Source: Terrabacter terrigena (GTDB taxonomy: Bacteria > Actinomycetota > Actinomycetes > Actinomycetales > Dermatophilaceae). From it: a DNA stretch of 64,000 nt. The notes under the pieces are model-generated. The model ran no database searches. It was given only the letters and a program-made list of their open reading frames with translations, and had not been told where the DNA came from. Below are positions 1 to 8,926 of this stretch, piece after piece. Position numbers and translations under genes: made by a program. Position 1 is the stretch's first letter. Every line of letters starts with the position of its first letter. The stretch lies in assembly GCF_042676085.1 (NCBI RefSeq), contig NZ_JBHTKH010000004.1, positions 124,001-188,000 on the forward strand, given 5' to 3'.

Positions 1-1322
1 GTGGCCCGCACGGCGGCATACCGGATCGGCTCCGGCGGGAACGGCACCGGCTTGCGGCGCACCATGGCGAGGCGGGTCAGCTCCGTGTCCTGGCCGTCGA
101 CGAGGTCGAGTGCGACCGCCGCACCGAAACGGGTCGAGGCAACGCCGAGGCCGGTGTACCCGACGGCGTACGCGATGCGGCCACCGAGCGCCGTGCCGAA
201 GACGGGCGTGAAGCGGGACGTCGTGTCGATGACACCTGCCCAGCGGTGCGTGAACCGGATGCCCTCGAGCTGCGGGAAGATGTCGAGGAAGTGGTCGGCG
301 AGCAGGCCGTGAGACGCGTCCGACTGCTCGAGCGCGGGGTCGATCCGGCCGGGGAAGTGGTAGCTCGCGTCGTAGCCGCCGAAGAGCACCCGGTCGTCGA
401 GCGTCCTTCTGTAGTAGTGGAACTGGTTGCCGGCGTCGGTCAGTCCCTCGCGCCCCTCCCAGCCGATGGCAGCCAGCTGCGCCGGCGTGAGCGGCTCCGT
501 CATGAGCACGTGGTCGTAGACCGGCAGCACCCAGGCGCTGAACCGGCGCAGCACGCCCTGCGAGGCGTTCGTGCCGAGGACGACGCGTCGCGCATGGATC
601 GACCCGCTGTCGAGGCGGACCCGGACCCCGGGGCCTTCTGGGTCGAATCCCGTGGCGCGCGTGTGCTCGTGGAGGCGCACCCCGAGTGACTCGGCTGCGC
701 GAGCCAGCTCCCAGACGAGGCGGGCGGGGTCGACGAGCGCGACGTCGGGGTCGTACATGCCGCCCAGGTAGCGGGGAGAGTGCACGCGCGCGCGGGCCTG
801 CGCTGCGTCGAGCAGCTCGACCGGCAGCCCGTGCGCGCGGTGCAGCTCGTAGGACTCGCGGACCGACGGCACCTGGTGGTCGGTGAGCGCCAGCGTGAGC
901 TCGCCGGGCACGTGGAGGTCGGCGTCGACGGCATACGCCGACAGGCTTCGTTCGATGGCCGCGAAGTTCTCTGCCGCGAGACGGTCGAGCGTGGCCATCT
1001 CGTCGGGCCAGCAGGCCACGCCCTGGGCCAGGCCGTGCGTCAGCGACGGCGCCATGAACCCGCCGTTGCGGCCGGACGCTCCGTCGCCGAGGCGCCCGCC
1101 CTCGACGACGACCACGTCACGCGACGGGTCGGCCTCCTTGGCCTGGATCGCGGTCCACAGGCCCGTGAAACCGCCTCCGACGACGAGCAGGTCGGTGCGC
1201 GGGGCCGCCCCCGTCAGCGCGGGGCGCGGGTCGGGCCGCTCCGGCCGGTCGGTCCAGAACGGCGCCGGCCGCGCGTCGGCGAGGGCCGCTGCAGCGCGCG
1301 GCGAGAGCGTGGAAACAGGCAT
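1..1322 (-). CDS. FAD-dependent oxidoreductase (DAO family), C-terminus beyond window
   Basis: The reading frame starts at an ATG at 1322 and stays open to the left edge, so about 440 N-terminal residues are seen and the stop is outside. A Rossmann FAD-binding segment (LLVVGGGFTGLWTA) lies about 40 residues in, followed by the GASGRNGGF signature typical of the DAO/gamma-glutamylputrescine oxidase-like family. These enzymes oxidise an amine or imino compound with FAD and oxygen. The substrate cannot be told from sequence. Further along, VLGTNAS and GRIAYAVGYTGLGVA fit the second half of the FAD fold. It is divergent from the acetyltransferase at 1357, with about 34 bp between start codons. 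Family confident; substrate unknown. Confidence 0.85.
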   Translation of the reverse strand, partial: MPVSTLSPRAAAALADARPAPFWTDRPERPDPRPALTGAAPRTDLLVVGGGFTGLWTAIQAKEADPSRDVVVVEGGRLGDGASGRNGGFMAPSLTHGLAQGVACWPDEMATLDRLAAENFAAIERSLSAYAVDADLHVPGELTLALTDHQVPSVRESYELHRAHGLPVELLDAAQARARVHSPRYLGGMYDPDVALVDPARLVWELARAAESLGVRLHEHTRATGFDPEGPGVRVRLDSGSIHARRVVLGTNASQGVLRRFSAWVLPVYDHVLMTEPLTPAQLAAIGWEGREGLTDAGNQFHYYRRTLDDRVLFGGYDASYHFPGRIDPALEQSDASHGLLADHFLDIFPQLEGIRFTHRWAGVIDTTSRFTPVFGTALGGRIAYAVGYTGLGVASTRFGAAVALDLVDGQDTELTRLAMVRRKPVPFPPEPIRYAAVRA

Positions 1323-1356
1323 GACGAGACGGATTCGACCATGCTTGGGTGGTCGT

Positions 1357-2208
1357 GTGAACCCCTCTTCGTTCCAGAGCGATCGGCCGGACAGTCCTGA
1401 TGCCGACGTCGACCTCACGCCCGACGACCTGCTGCGGGTCTTCCACGACCAGACCCGCGGCCCGATCCCGGTGGGCTCTGCCGAGCGGCCGGTCGAGCTC
1501 GACGGGCTCGTGCGCAGGCAGTACGACCTCGACCCGGCAGGCCACTTCGCGATGGTCGAGAGTCCCGACGGTCTGGGCGACGACCCCGACGCCGTCATCG
1601 CCCGGGTGCGTGACTTCTTCGCCGAGCGCGGACAGCGCGTCGAGTGGAAGACCTACGACTACGACGAGCCCGCGGACCTCGGTGAGCTCCTCGTCGCCGC
1701 AGGTTTCGTGCGCGAGGACGACGAGGCGCTCGTCCTCGGCGAGGCCGCGCCGCTCGCCGCCCAGACCATCGACCTGCCCGACGGCGTCGTCGTGCGGGCC
1801 GCCGACGGCTTCGACGACTTCGTGAGGATGCGCACCATGTCCGAGACGGTGTGGGGCGGGCAGCACGCCTGGGTCACCGAGTCCCTCTACCCCGACTGGG
1901 TGGCGAGGCCCGGTTCGATGGACGTCGTCGTCGTCGAGGAGTCGCGCGAGGGGCCGGTGCTGTGCGCGGCGCGGGGCGAGTACGACGCGAGCGGCTTCAC
2001 GGGGCTCTGGGGTGGCTCCACCCTGCCGGAGTGGCGCGGGCGCGGCCTCTACCGCGCCACCCTGCTCCACCGGGCGAGGCTGGGGCTCGACCGGGGCAAG
2101 GAGTTCGTGCGGGTCGACGCCTCACCCGACAGCGAGCCCATCCTGCGGCGGCTCGGGCTGCACCGCGTCGCGACGACGACGCCCTACGTCTTCGACCCCG
2201 CAGCCTGA
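1357..2208 (+). CDS. GNAT-family N-acetyltransferase
   Basis: 283 residues from a GTG at 1357, chosen because it is the last plausible start before conserved sequence; the frame is open further upstream but the composition there looks antisense to the oxidoreductase. The C-terminal half carries the acetyl-CoA signature LPEWRGRGLYRA at about residues 226-237, followed by the usual DASPDSEPILRRLG segment. The N-terminal 120 residues are acidic and may be a second, degenerate GNAT fold. Architecture and length resemble the protein encoded at 34633-35442, suggesting paralogues. The acceptor substrate is unknown. The following gene, at 2246, is unrelated. Confidence 0.8.
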   Translation: MNPSSFQSDRPDSPDADVDLTPDDLLRVFHDQTRGPIPVGSAERPVELDGLVRRQYDLDPAGHFAMVESPDGLGDDPDAVIARVRDFFAERGQRVEWKTYDYDEPADLGELLVAAGFVREDDEALVLGEAAPLAAQTIDLPDGVVVRAADGFDDFVRMRTMSETVWGGQHAWVTESLYPDWVARPGSMDVVVVEESREGPVLCAARGEYDASGFTGLWGGSTLPEWRGRGLYRATLLHRARLGLDRGKEFVRVDASPDSEPILRRLGLHRVATTTPYVFDPAA

Positions 2209-2245
2209 CACCGTGCCAGACTCCTGAGGTGACGCGGGGACGCGG

Positions 2246-3106
2246 GTGACGGTGGTGGCGCGGGCAGGTCGGACAGCTCGGACAGCGCGGCGCGCTCGGA
2301 CAGCGCGGCGCGCTCGGACAGCGCGGACAGCCCGGGCCTGCCGGCCGTGCGCCGTCCTGGCCGCCGTGGCCCTGGCTGCGCCGACTCTCGGTGCGTGCAC
2401 CTCGGAGGGCCTCGCACCGGTGGCGGGAGGTGCCACGGCGTCGGCCGCCGCGGGCAGCCGCCCCTCCTCGGCGTCGGCCGACCCGCGGATGACACCAGTC
2501 GAGGCGGCGCCGCGGTGCACCACGACGCGTCCCCTCACCGGCAAGGGCCAGGTGCCCCTCGACGCCGTCTTCCCGGGGGCCGAGACGAGCGCCTCGTCCG
2601 ACCCGGAGGAGGTCGTGCCGGGTGCCGACGCCGCCGACCGGGCACGGTGTCCCGGCGAGCTGCCGTCCGAGCCGCGCTGCGACGGCCTCGTGCCGTGGAC
2701 CGGGCTGCTCCCCGACGAGCTCGTCCCGGCGAGCCGGGCGCGCCGCGTCGTCCAGGGTTACCTCCTCACGATGCCGAAGCAGGCGGGCAACCAGGCGCCG
2801 CCCGAGAGCTCGGCCGGCACGAAGGTCGTGACCTTCAGCCTCGTCGACCTCGCCGCAGGCGACCCGGCAGGGCTCACCGGCTACCTCCGCGTCGCGTTCG
2901 AGGCCTGTGCGAAGGCGACGTCGAGCACCGTGGCCGGTGTCGCGGCCCTCGTCGGGACAGTGCCTTCGGAGTACGGCGCCGGGTCGGCCGAGGTGGTCCT
3001 GCTGCGCCGTGGCAGCCACGTCGTGTGGGCCAGCCTCGACGGGAGCGGATGGAAGGCGGGGGAGCAGCGTCAGGCCCTCGTGGTGCTCGTCGGACGGCTC
3101 CTCTGA
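2246..3106 (+). CDS. Putative lipoprotein with arginine-repeat N-terminus, function unknown
   Basis: 286 residues starting at a GTG. After an unusually arginine-rich n-region made of repeated RTARRA units, a hydrophobic stretch (AVLAAVALAAPTLGAC) ends in a lipobox-like LGAC, so the mature protein would be lipidated on Cys at about residue 51. The rest is soluble, with four or more cysteines and no domain I recognise. The n-region is encoded by an 18-bp tandem repeat. An alternative start inside or after the repeat cannot be excluded, since no clear Shine-Dalgarno decides it. It lies 113 bp upstream of fba, on the same strand. Export is inferred; function is unknown. Confidence 0.6.
   Translation: MTVVARAGRTARTARRARTARRARTARTARACRPCAVLAAVALAAPTLGACTSEGLAPVAGGATASAAAGSRPSSASADPRMTPVEAAPRCTTTRPLTGKGQVPLDAVFPGAETSASSDPEEVVPGADAADRARCPGELPSEPRCDGLVPWTGLLPDELVPASRARRVVQGYLLTMPKQAGNQAPPESSAGTKVVTFSLVDLAAGDPAGLTGYLRVAFEACAKATSSTVAGVAALVGTVPSEYGAGSAEVVLLRRGSHVVWASLDGSGWKAGEQRQALVVLVGRLL
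2276..2326 (+). repeat. 18-bp tandem repeat, 2.8 copies
   Basis: The unit GCTCGGACAGCGCGGCGC occurs twice exactly (2276-2293 and 2294-2311), with a third copy matching 15 bases (2312-2326); a partial copy precedes it. The unit is a multiple of three, so changes in copy number keep frame and lengthen or shorten the arginine-rich signal-peptide n-region of the lipoprotein at 2246. Confidence 0.9.
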
Positions 3107-3219
3107 GCGAGCGCTCACCGATGGGTGGGCACCCGTGGGCACGTGACGGCATACGTGGCAGGATTTCGGCTGGATCGAAACCGCTCAGCTCCCGTACGCC
3201 CAACCCAGCAGGAGACGCA

Positions 3220-4248
3220 ATGCCCATCGCCACCCCCGAGGTCTATGCCGACATGCTCGACCGCGCGAAGGCCGGCTCCTTCGCGTACCCCGCCATCAAC
3301 GTCTCGAGCTCGCAGACGCTGAACGCCGCGCTCAAGGGCTTCGCCGACGCGGGCTCCGACGGCATCATCCAGGTCTCGACGGGCGGTGCCGAGTACCTCT
3401 CCGGCCCGAGCATCAAGAACATGGTGAGCGGCTCGCTCGCCTTCGCGGCGTACGCCCACGAGGTCGCGAAGAACTACCCCGTCAACATCGCGCTGCACAC
3501 CGACCACTGCCCCAAGGACAAGCTCGACGGCTTCGTGCGCCCGCTCCTCGCGGCGTCGACCGAGCGGGTCAAGGCCGGTGGCACCCCGTGGTTCCAGTCG
3601 CACATGTGGGACGGCTCGGCCGTCCCGCTCGACGAGAACCTCTCGATCGCGCGTGAGCTGCTCGACCTCGCCAAGGTCGCGAACGTCGTCCTCGAGATCG
3701 AGGTCGGCGTCGTCGGCGGCGAGGAGGACGGTGTCGCCTACGAGATCAACGACAAGCTCTACTCGACGCCCGAGGACGCCATCGCCACGGTCAAGGCCCT
3801 CGGCGCCGGCGAGAACGGTCGCTACCTGACGGCCCTCACCTTCGGCAACGTCCACGGCGTCTACAAGCCGGGCAACGTCAAGCTGCGCCCCGAGGTGCTC
3901 CTCGAGGCGCAGAAGGCCGCCGCCAAGGAGCTCGGCCTCTCCGAGGACGCGCGCCCGTTCGACCTCGTCTTCCACGGCGGCTCCGGTTCGCTGCCCGAGG
4001 AGATCTCGGCGGCCGTCGACCACGGCGTCATCAAGATGAACGTCGACACCGACACCCAGTACGCCTTCACTCGCAGGATCGCCGACTGGATGATCTCCGG
4101 CTACGCCGGCGTGCTCAAGGTCGACGGCGAGGTCGGCAACAAGAAGCAGTACGACCCGCGCGCCTGGGGCAAGGCGGCCGAGGAGGCCATGGCGGTGCGC
4201 ATCGTCGAGGCCTGCACCGCGCTGCGTTCGGCCGGCACGCACCAGTGA
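3220..4248 (+). CDS. fba: Class II fructose-bisphosphate aldolase
   Basis: 342 residues, the normal length for long-type class II aldolases. It reversibly cleaves fructose 1,6-bisphosphate to dihydroxyacetone phosphate and glyceraldehyde 3-phosphate in glycolysis and gluconeogenesis, using zinc. Visible landmarks are PAINVSSSQ near the N-terminus, the metal-binding ALHTDHCPK at about residues 89-97, EIEVGVVGGEEDG, TFGNVHGVY and LVFHGGSGS with the phosphate-binding glycines, then KMNVDTDTQ. AGGAG at 3210-3214 sits 5 nt before the ATG. The downstream DUF3151 gene overlaps by 4 bp, an arrangement common in actinobacteria. Confidence 0.97.
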   Translation: MPIATPEVYADMLDRAKAGSFAYPAINVSSSQTLNAALKGFADAGSDGIIQVSTGGAEYLSGPSIKNMVSGSLAFAAYAHEVAKNYPVNIALHTDHCPKDKLDGFVRPLLAASTERVKAGGTPWFQSHMWDGSAVPLDENLSIARELLDLAKVANVVLEIEVGVVGGEEDGVAYEINDKLYSTPEDAIATVKALGAGENGRYLTALTFGNVHGVYKPGNVKLRPEVLLEAQKAAAKELGLSEDARPFDLVFHGGSGSLPEEISAAVDHGVIKMNVDTDTQYAFTRRIADWMISGYAGVLKVDGEVGNKKQYDPRAWGKAAEEAMAVRIVEACTALRSAGTHQ

Positions 4249-4664
4249 GCGACAACCTGCAGCCCAACCTCCTCGGCATCCCCGAGACGCGGCTCGCCCC
4301 CGACCCGGCCGCCGAGATGCTCGAGGCGGGGGTCGACCCGGTGCAGGTCGCCGCGGCGCAGCCCGCGAGCTCGCTCGCGTGGGCGGTCCTCGCCGAGGAC
4401 GCGCTCGCCGACGGTGACCGCGACGTCGAGGCCTACGCATACGCCCGCACCGGCTACCACCGGGCCCTCGACGCGCTGCGCAAGTCGGGCTGGCGCGGTC
4501 AGGGCCCCGTGCCGTGGTCGCACGAGCCGAACCGCGGGTTCCTCCGGGCGCTCGGGGCCCTGGCCCGGGCGGCGCGCGCCATCGGCGAGAGCGACGAGGA
4601 GGCACGTTGCACGCAGTTCCTGCGCGACAGCTCGGCCGAGGCGGCGCGCGAGCTCGGTCTCTGA
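4245..4664 (+). CDS. DUF3151 family protein
   Basis: 139 residues from a GTG that overlaps the fba stop codon by 4 bp, implying translational coupling. The sequence is rich in alanine and arginine, without signal peptide or membrane segment, and carries the conserved ALRKSGWRGQGPVPW stretch and a following NRGFLRALGALARAA helix typical of this actinobacteria-specific family. Its recurring position next to fba is the only functional hint. A cytoplasmic role linked to central metabolism is inference, and no enzymatic motif is visible. Confidence 0.85.
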   Translation: MSDNLQPNLLGIPETRLAPDPAAEMLEAGVDPVQVAAAQPASSLAWAVLAEDALADGDRDVEAYAYARTGYHRALDALRKSGWRGQGPVPWSHEPNRGFLRALGALARAARAIGESDEEARCTQFLRDSSAEAARELGL

Positions 4665-4688
4665 CCGGGTCTCTCTCCCCGTGAACGC

Positions 4689-5492
4689 ATGACGCTCTTC
4701 TGCTCCGACGTCGACGGAACGCTGCTCGACCACCGTCGCACGCTGTCCTCCCGCACCGTCGCCGCCATCCGGGCGGTGCGGGAGGCCGGCCACGCGTTCG
4801 TCCTGTGCTCCTCGCGCATGCCGGCATCCCTCGAGGGCCTCGAGCGGCTCTGCGGTGTGGAGCCCACCCCGCTGATCGCGTACAACGGTGGGCTCGTGCT
4901 GCGTGCCGACCGCTCCGTGGTCACCGACGTGGCCATCCCGCCCCACGACGCCCGGGCCGCGTATGCCGTGTGCGAGCGTCTCGGGCTCCACGCGAGCTTC
5001 TTCGCGGGTGACGACTGGTACGCCTGGGGTCCCGACGAGTGGACCGAGCGCGAGGCGACGATCACCGTCGTCGACCCGAGCGACGTCTCGGCCCACGAGT
5101 ACCTCGCCTCGGGCACGGTCGACGCCCGGCCGCCGCACAAGGTCATGGCGATGGGTGACCCAGTGCTCGTCGACCAGCTGGAGGCGGCCCTGGCCGAGCG
5201 CCCTGGCGTCGTCGCCTACCGGTCGAAGGCGACCTACCTCGAGCTCGCGAGCTCCGCGTGCTCGAAGGGCGAGGGGCTGCGCTCCCTCGCCGCCGAGCTC
5301 GGGGTCGACCTCGCCGACACCGTCTTCTTCGGCGACAACCACAACGACGTCTCCGCCTTCGCGGTCGCGGGCACCGCGGTCGCTGTCGCCAACGCCGTCG
5401 ACCCGGCGCTCGACGCCGCCACGGTCGTCACCGGGCACCACCGCGAGGACGGCGTCGCCGAGTACCTCGAGGCCTGGCTCGCCGCGCACTGA
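4689..5492 (+). CDS. HAD-superfamily Cof-type phosphatase
   Basis: 267 residues. HAD motif I is at the extreme N-terminus (SDVDGTLLD, catalytic Asp pair at residues 7 and 9), motif II is in VLCSSRM, the motif III lysine lies around KATYLELAS, and motif IV is FFGDNHNDVSAF near residue 218. The cap domain lies between motifs II and III, as in Cof/YbiV-type sugar-phosphate phosphatases. The substrate is probably a phosphorylated sugar or cofactor, not resolvable here. It follows DUF3151 by 24 bp, so it may belong to the fba transcript. Confidence 0.9.
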   Translation: MTLFCSDVDGTLLDHRRTLSSRTVAAIRAVREAGHAFVLCSSRMPASLEGLERLCGVEPTPLIAYNGGLVLRADRSVVTDVAIPPHDARAAYAVCERLGLHASFFAGDDWYAWGPDEWTEREATITVVDPSDVSAHEYLASGTVDARPPHKVMAMGDPVLVDQLEAALAERPGVVAYRSKATYLELASSACSKGEGLRSLAAELGVDLADTVFFGDNHNDVSAFAVAGTAVAVANAVDPALDAATVVTGHHREDGVAEYLEAWLAAH

Positions 5493-5670
5493 CGCAACGC
5501 GTGCTCGGGCTCAGCGACGCCGGTCCGGCTCAGCGGCACCGCAGCTCTCGAGCGCTGCCGAGCGCGACCGGCGCTGCTGGCTGCCCTGCGGCGGGCGGAC
5601 GCCGTCCGGGGCAGTGGTCTCGAACCGATAACCTTGCGGTTGGCCAGGACCACAACCGGAAGGCGGACTG

Positions 5671-6981
5671 ATGCCCGCAATCGTGCTCGTCGGAGCCCAG
5701 TGGGGCGACGAAGGCAAGGGCAAGGCGACCGACCTGCTCGGCAGCAGCGTCGACTACGTCGTCAAGTTCAACGGCGGCAACAACGCCGGCCACACCGTCG
5801 TCATCGAGAAGGACGGCAAGCGCGAGAAGTACGCGCTGCACCTGCTGCCCTCCGGCATCCTCAGCCCGAACTGCGTGCCGGTCATCGGCAACGGCGTCGT
5901 CATCGACCTGTCCGTGCTGTTCGAGGAGCTCGACGGGCTCGACGGTCGAGGCGTCGACACGAGCAAGCTGCTCGTCAGCGCCAACGCGCACGTCATCCCG
6001 AGCTACAACCGCACCATCGACAAGGTGACCGAGCGGTTCCTCGGCAAGCGCCGCATCGGCACGACCGGCCGCGGCATCGGCCCCACCTACGCCGACAAGA
6101 TGAACCGCATCGGCATCCGCATCCAGGACCTCTACGACGAGAAGATCCTGCGCCAGAAGGTCGAGGCAGCCCTTGAGGTCAAGAACCAGGTCCTCGCGAA
6201 GATCTACAACACCCGCGCGGCCGCGGTCGACGAGGTCGTGACCGAGCTCCTGTCGTATGCCGCCCGCCTCGCCCCCATGGTCGCCGACACGAGCCTCGTG
6301 CTGAGCCAGGCGCTCGACCGGGGCGACACTGTGCTCTTCGAGGCCGGGCAGGCGACCCTGCTCGACGTCGACCACGGCACCTACCCCTACGTGACCTCCA
6401 GCAACGCCGTCGCCGCCGGCGCCTGCACGGGCTCGGGGGTGCCCCCGACCCGCATCGACTCGGTCATCGCGATCCTCAAGGCCTACACGACGCGCGTCGG
6501 CGAGGGCCCCTTCCCCACCGAGCTCCACGACGACAACGGCGAGTTCCTGCGCAAGACGGGTGCCGAGTACGGCACGACCACCGGTCGCCCGCGCCGCTGC
6601 GGCTGGATGGACACCGTCGTCGGCCGCTACGCGACCCGCATCAACGGCGTCACCGACTTCGTCATCACCAAGCTCGACGTGCTCACCGGCCTGCCCAAGG
6701 TGCCCATCTGCGTCGCCTACGACGTCGACGGCGTGCGCCACGACGAGATGCCGGTCAACCAGACCGACTTCCACCACGCGACGCCCGTCTACGAGGAGCT
6801 CGACGGCTGGTGGGAGGACATCACCCACTGCCGCTCGTTCGACGAGCTGCCCGCCAACGCGCAGGCCTACGTGATGCGCGTCGAAGAGCTCATCGGTGCG
6901 CGCGTGTCGGCCATCGGTGTGGGTCCCGGCCGCGACGAGATCATCGAGCGCTTCCCGCTCAAGCCCGCCGTCGCGTCCTGA
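5671..6981 (+). CDS. purA: Adenylosuccinate synthetase
   Basis: 436 residues, full length. It condenses IMP with aspartate using GTP to make adenylosuccinate, the first committed step to AMP. Landmarks are the N-terminal WGDEGKGK loop at residues 11-18, GGNNAGHTVV containing the catalytic His, GTTGRGIGPTYADK, and TTTGRPRRCGW in the aspartate-binding loop. The ATG is preceded by GGAAGG. The 178-bp upstream gap holds no gene; a GATAACCT stretch at about 5626-5633 could be its -10. lysS follows 58 bp downstream. Confidence 0.98.
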   Translation: MPAIVLVGAQWGDEGKGKATDLLGSSVDYVVKFNGGNNAGHTVVIEKDGKREKYALHLLPSGILSPNCVPVIGNGVVIDLSVLFEELDGLDGRGVDTSKLLVSANAHVIPSYNRTIDKVTERFLGKRRIGTTGRGIGPTYADKMNRIGIRIQDLYDEKILRQKVEAALEVKNQVLAKIYNTRAAAVDEVVTELLSYAARLAPMVADTSLVLSQALDRGDTVLFEAGQATLLDVDHGTYPYVTSSNAVAAGACTGSGVPPTRIDSVIAILKAYTTRVGEGPFPTELHDDNGEFLRKTGAEYGTTTGRPRRCGWMDTVVGRYATRINGVTDFVITKLDVLTGLPKVPICVAYDVDGVRHDEMPVNQTDFHHATPVYEELDGWWEDITHCRSFDELPANAQAYVMRVEELIGARVSAIGVGPGRDEIIERFPLKPAVAS

Positions 6982-7039
6982 GCGCACGCGCCCGACGAGG
7001 CGCACGGCATACGCAATCGCTTGGAACTGAAGGAAACCC

Positions 7040-8824
7040 ATGACTGAAACGGTCGCCCCGCTCGACTGGGTCACGCGCCTGGCCGACGAGGTCGTCGCCG
7101 AGGCGCAGGAGCGCAACCCCGGCGAGACCATCGTCTGCGCGTCGGGCATCAGCCCGTCGGGCCCGATCCACCTCGGCAACTTCCGCGAGCTCATCACGCC
7201 GCACCTCGTGGCCGACGAGATCAAGCGCCGGGGCATCGCCTGCGAGCACATCCTCAGCTGGGACGACTTCGACCGCTTCCGCCGCGTGCCGAAGAACCTT
7301 GCGGGAGTGGACGACTCGTGGGAGCAGTACATCGGTATGCCGCTCACGGCGGTGCCCCCGCCCGCCGGCTCGCCGCACGCCAGCTGGGCAGACCACTTCA
7401 AGGCGCCGCTGCTCGAGGCCATGGCCGCGACAGGGATCGAGGTGCGCCAGATCAGCCAGACCGAGCAGTACCGCGCCGGCGTCTACCGCGACCAGGTGCT
7501 GCTCGCGATGCGTGAGCGTCTCGCCATCGACAAGGTGCTCGACCAGTACCGCACGCTCGAGGCCGTCGAGGCGGCGCGCCAGAAGGCGAGCGGCAAGAGC
7601 AAGGGCGGCAAGGGCGGCGCTGGCAAGGAGCCGAAGCTCACCGACGAGCAGGCCGCGGCCGCGACCGAGGCCGAGCGCGGCTCGGGGGCCGCGACCGAGG
7701 ACGACGGCAGCGAGGGCAGGGCCGGCTACTACCCGTACAAGCCGTTCTGCTCGTCGTGCGGCACCGACTTCACGACCGTCACCGCCTACGACGACGACAC
7801 GCACGCGCTCACCTACGAGTGCACGAAGTGCGGTCACACCGAGACCGTCGACCTCGACACGTTCACCAACGGCAAGCTCGTGTGGAAGGTGGACTGGCCG
7901 ATGCGCTGGGGCCACGAGCACGTCGTGTTCGAGCCGTCCGGCGTCGACCACCAGAGCCCGGGCTCCAGCTTCGTCGTCGGCAAGGACCTCGCGCCGATCT
8001 TCGGCTGGGAGCGCCCGGTCGGCCCGATGTACGCGTTCGTCGGCATCGCCGGAATGGCGAAGATGAGCTCGAGCAAGGGCGGGGTACCGATCCCCAACGA
8101 CGCGCTCGAGGTCATGGAGGCGCCGGTGCTGCGCTGGATCTACGCGCGCCGCCGGCCCAACCAGAGCTTCGACGTCGCGTTCGGCCCGGAGCTGCAGCGT
8201 CTCTACGACGAGTGGGATGCCTTGAACCGCAAGGTCGCCGACGGTTCGGCCCAGGCCGGCGACGTCGCCGCACACCTGCGGGCGACCTCGACCGCGTCGG
8301 CTCAGCTTCCCGCCACGCCGCGCCCGATGCCGTTCCGCACCATCGCCTCGGTCCTCGACGTGACGCAGGGCGACGAGGAGCAGGCGGTGCGCATCCTGTC
8401 GGACCTCGACCCCGACAACCCGGTCGGCTCCATCGACGACCTGCGCCCGCGCCTCGACTGCGCCGAGCGGTGGATGCTCGGCTACGTCCCCGCCGAGGAC
8501 CGCACGGTCGTGCGCGAGACGCCTGACGCGGACCTGCTCGCCAGCCTCGACGAGCAGCAGCGCGAGTCGCTTCGCCTGCTCGCCGACGGCCTCGACGACC
8601 ACTGGTCGCTCGACGGCCTGACCCACCTGACCTACGGGGTGCCGAAGATCCAGCGCGGCATCGACCCCGAGGCCAAGGTCAAGGATCCCGAGCTCTCGGC
8701 GGCGCAGCGCGCGTTCTTCGTGCTCCTCTACCGGCTGCTCGTCGGCCGGGACACCGGCCCGCGCCTGCCCACGCTCCTGCTGGCCGTGGGCACCGACCGC
8801 GTGCGCACCCTCATCGGCCACTGA
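7040..8824 (+). CDS. lysS: Class I lysyl-tRNA synthetase
   Basis: 594 residues. Charges tRNA-Lys with lysine using ATP. It is the archaeal-type class I enzyme, not the usual bacterial class II form. The HIGH-type motif is HLGN at residues 44-47 in SGPIHLGNFRE, and the KMSKS-type motif is KMSSSK at 341-346. Between them a CxxC...CxxC zinc module sits at about 236-266. A Lys/Gly/Ala-rich low-complexity linker at about 185-230 looks like an insertion relative to compact family members. AAGGA lies upstream of the ATG. Class I LysRS is known in some actinobacteria, so its presence is unusual but not unique. Confidence 0.95.
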   Translation: MTETVAPLDWVTRLADEVVAEAQERNPGETIVCASGISPSGPIHLGNFRELITPHLVADEIKRRGIACEHILSWDDFDRFRRVPKNLAGVDDSWEQYIGMPLTAVPPPAGSPHASWADHFKAPLLEAMAATGIEVRQISQTEQYRAGVYRDQVLLAMRERLAIDKVLDQYRTLEAVEAARQKASGKSKGGKGGAGKEPKLTDEQAAAATEAERGSGAATEDDGSEGRAGYYPYKPFCSSCGTDFTTVTAYDDDTHALTYECTKCGHTETVDLDTFTNGKLVWKVDWPMRWGHEHVVFEPSGVDHQSPGSSFVVGKDLAPIFGWERPVGPMYAFVGIAGMAKMSSSKGGVPIPNDALEVMEAPVLRWIYARRRPNQSFDVAFGPELQRLYDEWDALNRKVADGSAQAGDVAAHLRATSTASAQLPATPRPMPFRTIASVLDVTQGDEEQAVRILSDLDPDNPVGSIDDLRPRLDCAERWMLGYVPAEDRTVVRETPDADLLASLDEQQRESLRLLADGLDDHWSLDGLTHLTYGVPKIQRGIDPEAKVKDPELSAAQRAFFVLLYRLLVGRDTGPRLPTLLLAVGTDRVRTLIGH

Positions 8825-8846
8825 CCGCGCCGCCCGCAGAGCATCT

Positions 8847-8884
8847 TCTTCATTCTGCTAAAGAAACCATTGACATAGTGAAGA
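8847..8884. promoter_or_regulatory. Imperfect inverted repeat, candidate operator
   Basis: An AT-rich island in a GC-rich setting. TCTTCAT at 8847-8853 is nearly the reverse complement of GTGAAGA at 8878-8884 (6 of 7), and the pair straddles the -35 hexamer of the XRE-cupin gene. A second, tighter pair TTCTT/AAGAA lies at 8846-8850 and 8861-8865. Position suggests autorepression, but this is inference. Confidence 0.4.
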
Positions 8885-8897
8885 CGATTCGTATGCT
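8870..8897 (+). promoter_or_regulatory. Sigma70-type promoter of the XRE-cupin gene
   Basis: A perfect -35 TTGACA at 8870-8875, a 16-nt spacer and a -10 TATGCT at 8892-8897. Transcription would begin near 8904, giving a leader of about 23 nt with GGAG at 8917-8920 before the GTG at 8927. It is the clearest consensus promoter in the window. Confidence 0.8.
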
Positions 8898-8926
8898 TGG
8901 GGGCACGTAGAACGAAGGAGTTTTCC

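Noticed and set aside
3115..8821. Very long open frames antisense to fba, purA and lysS
   Set aside because: They are rich in Arg, Val, Asp and His without motifs and mirror the third-position GC bias of the true genes; the sense frames match known enzymes end to end.
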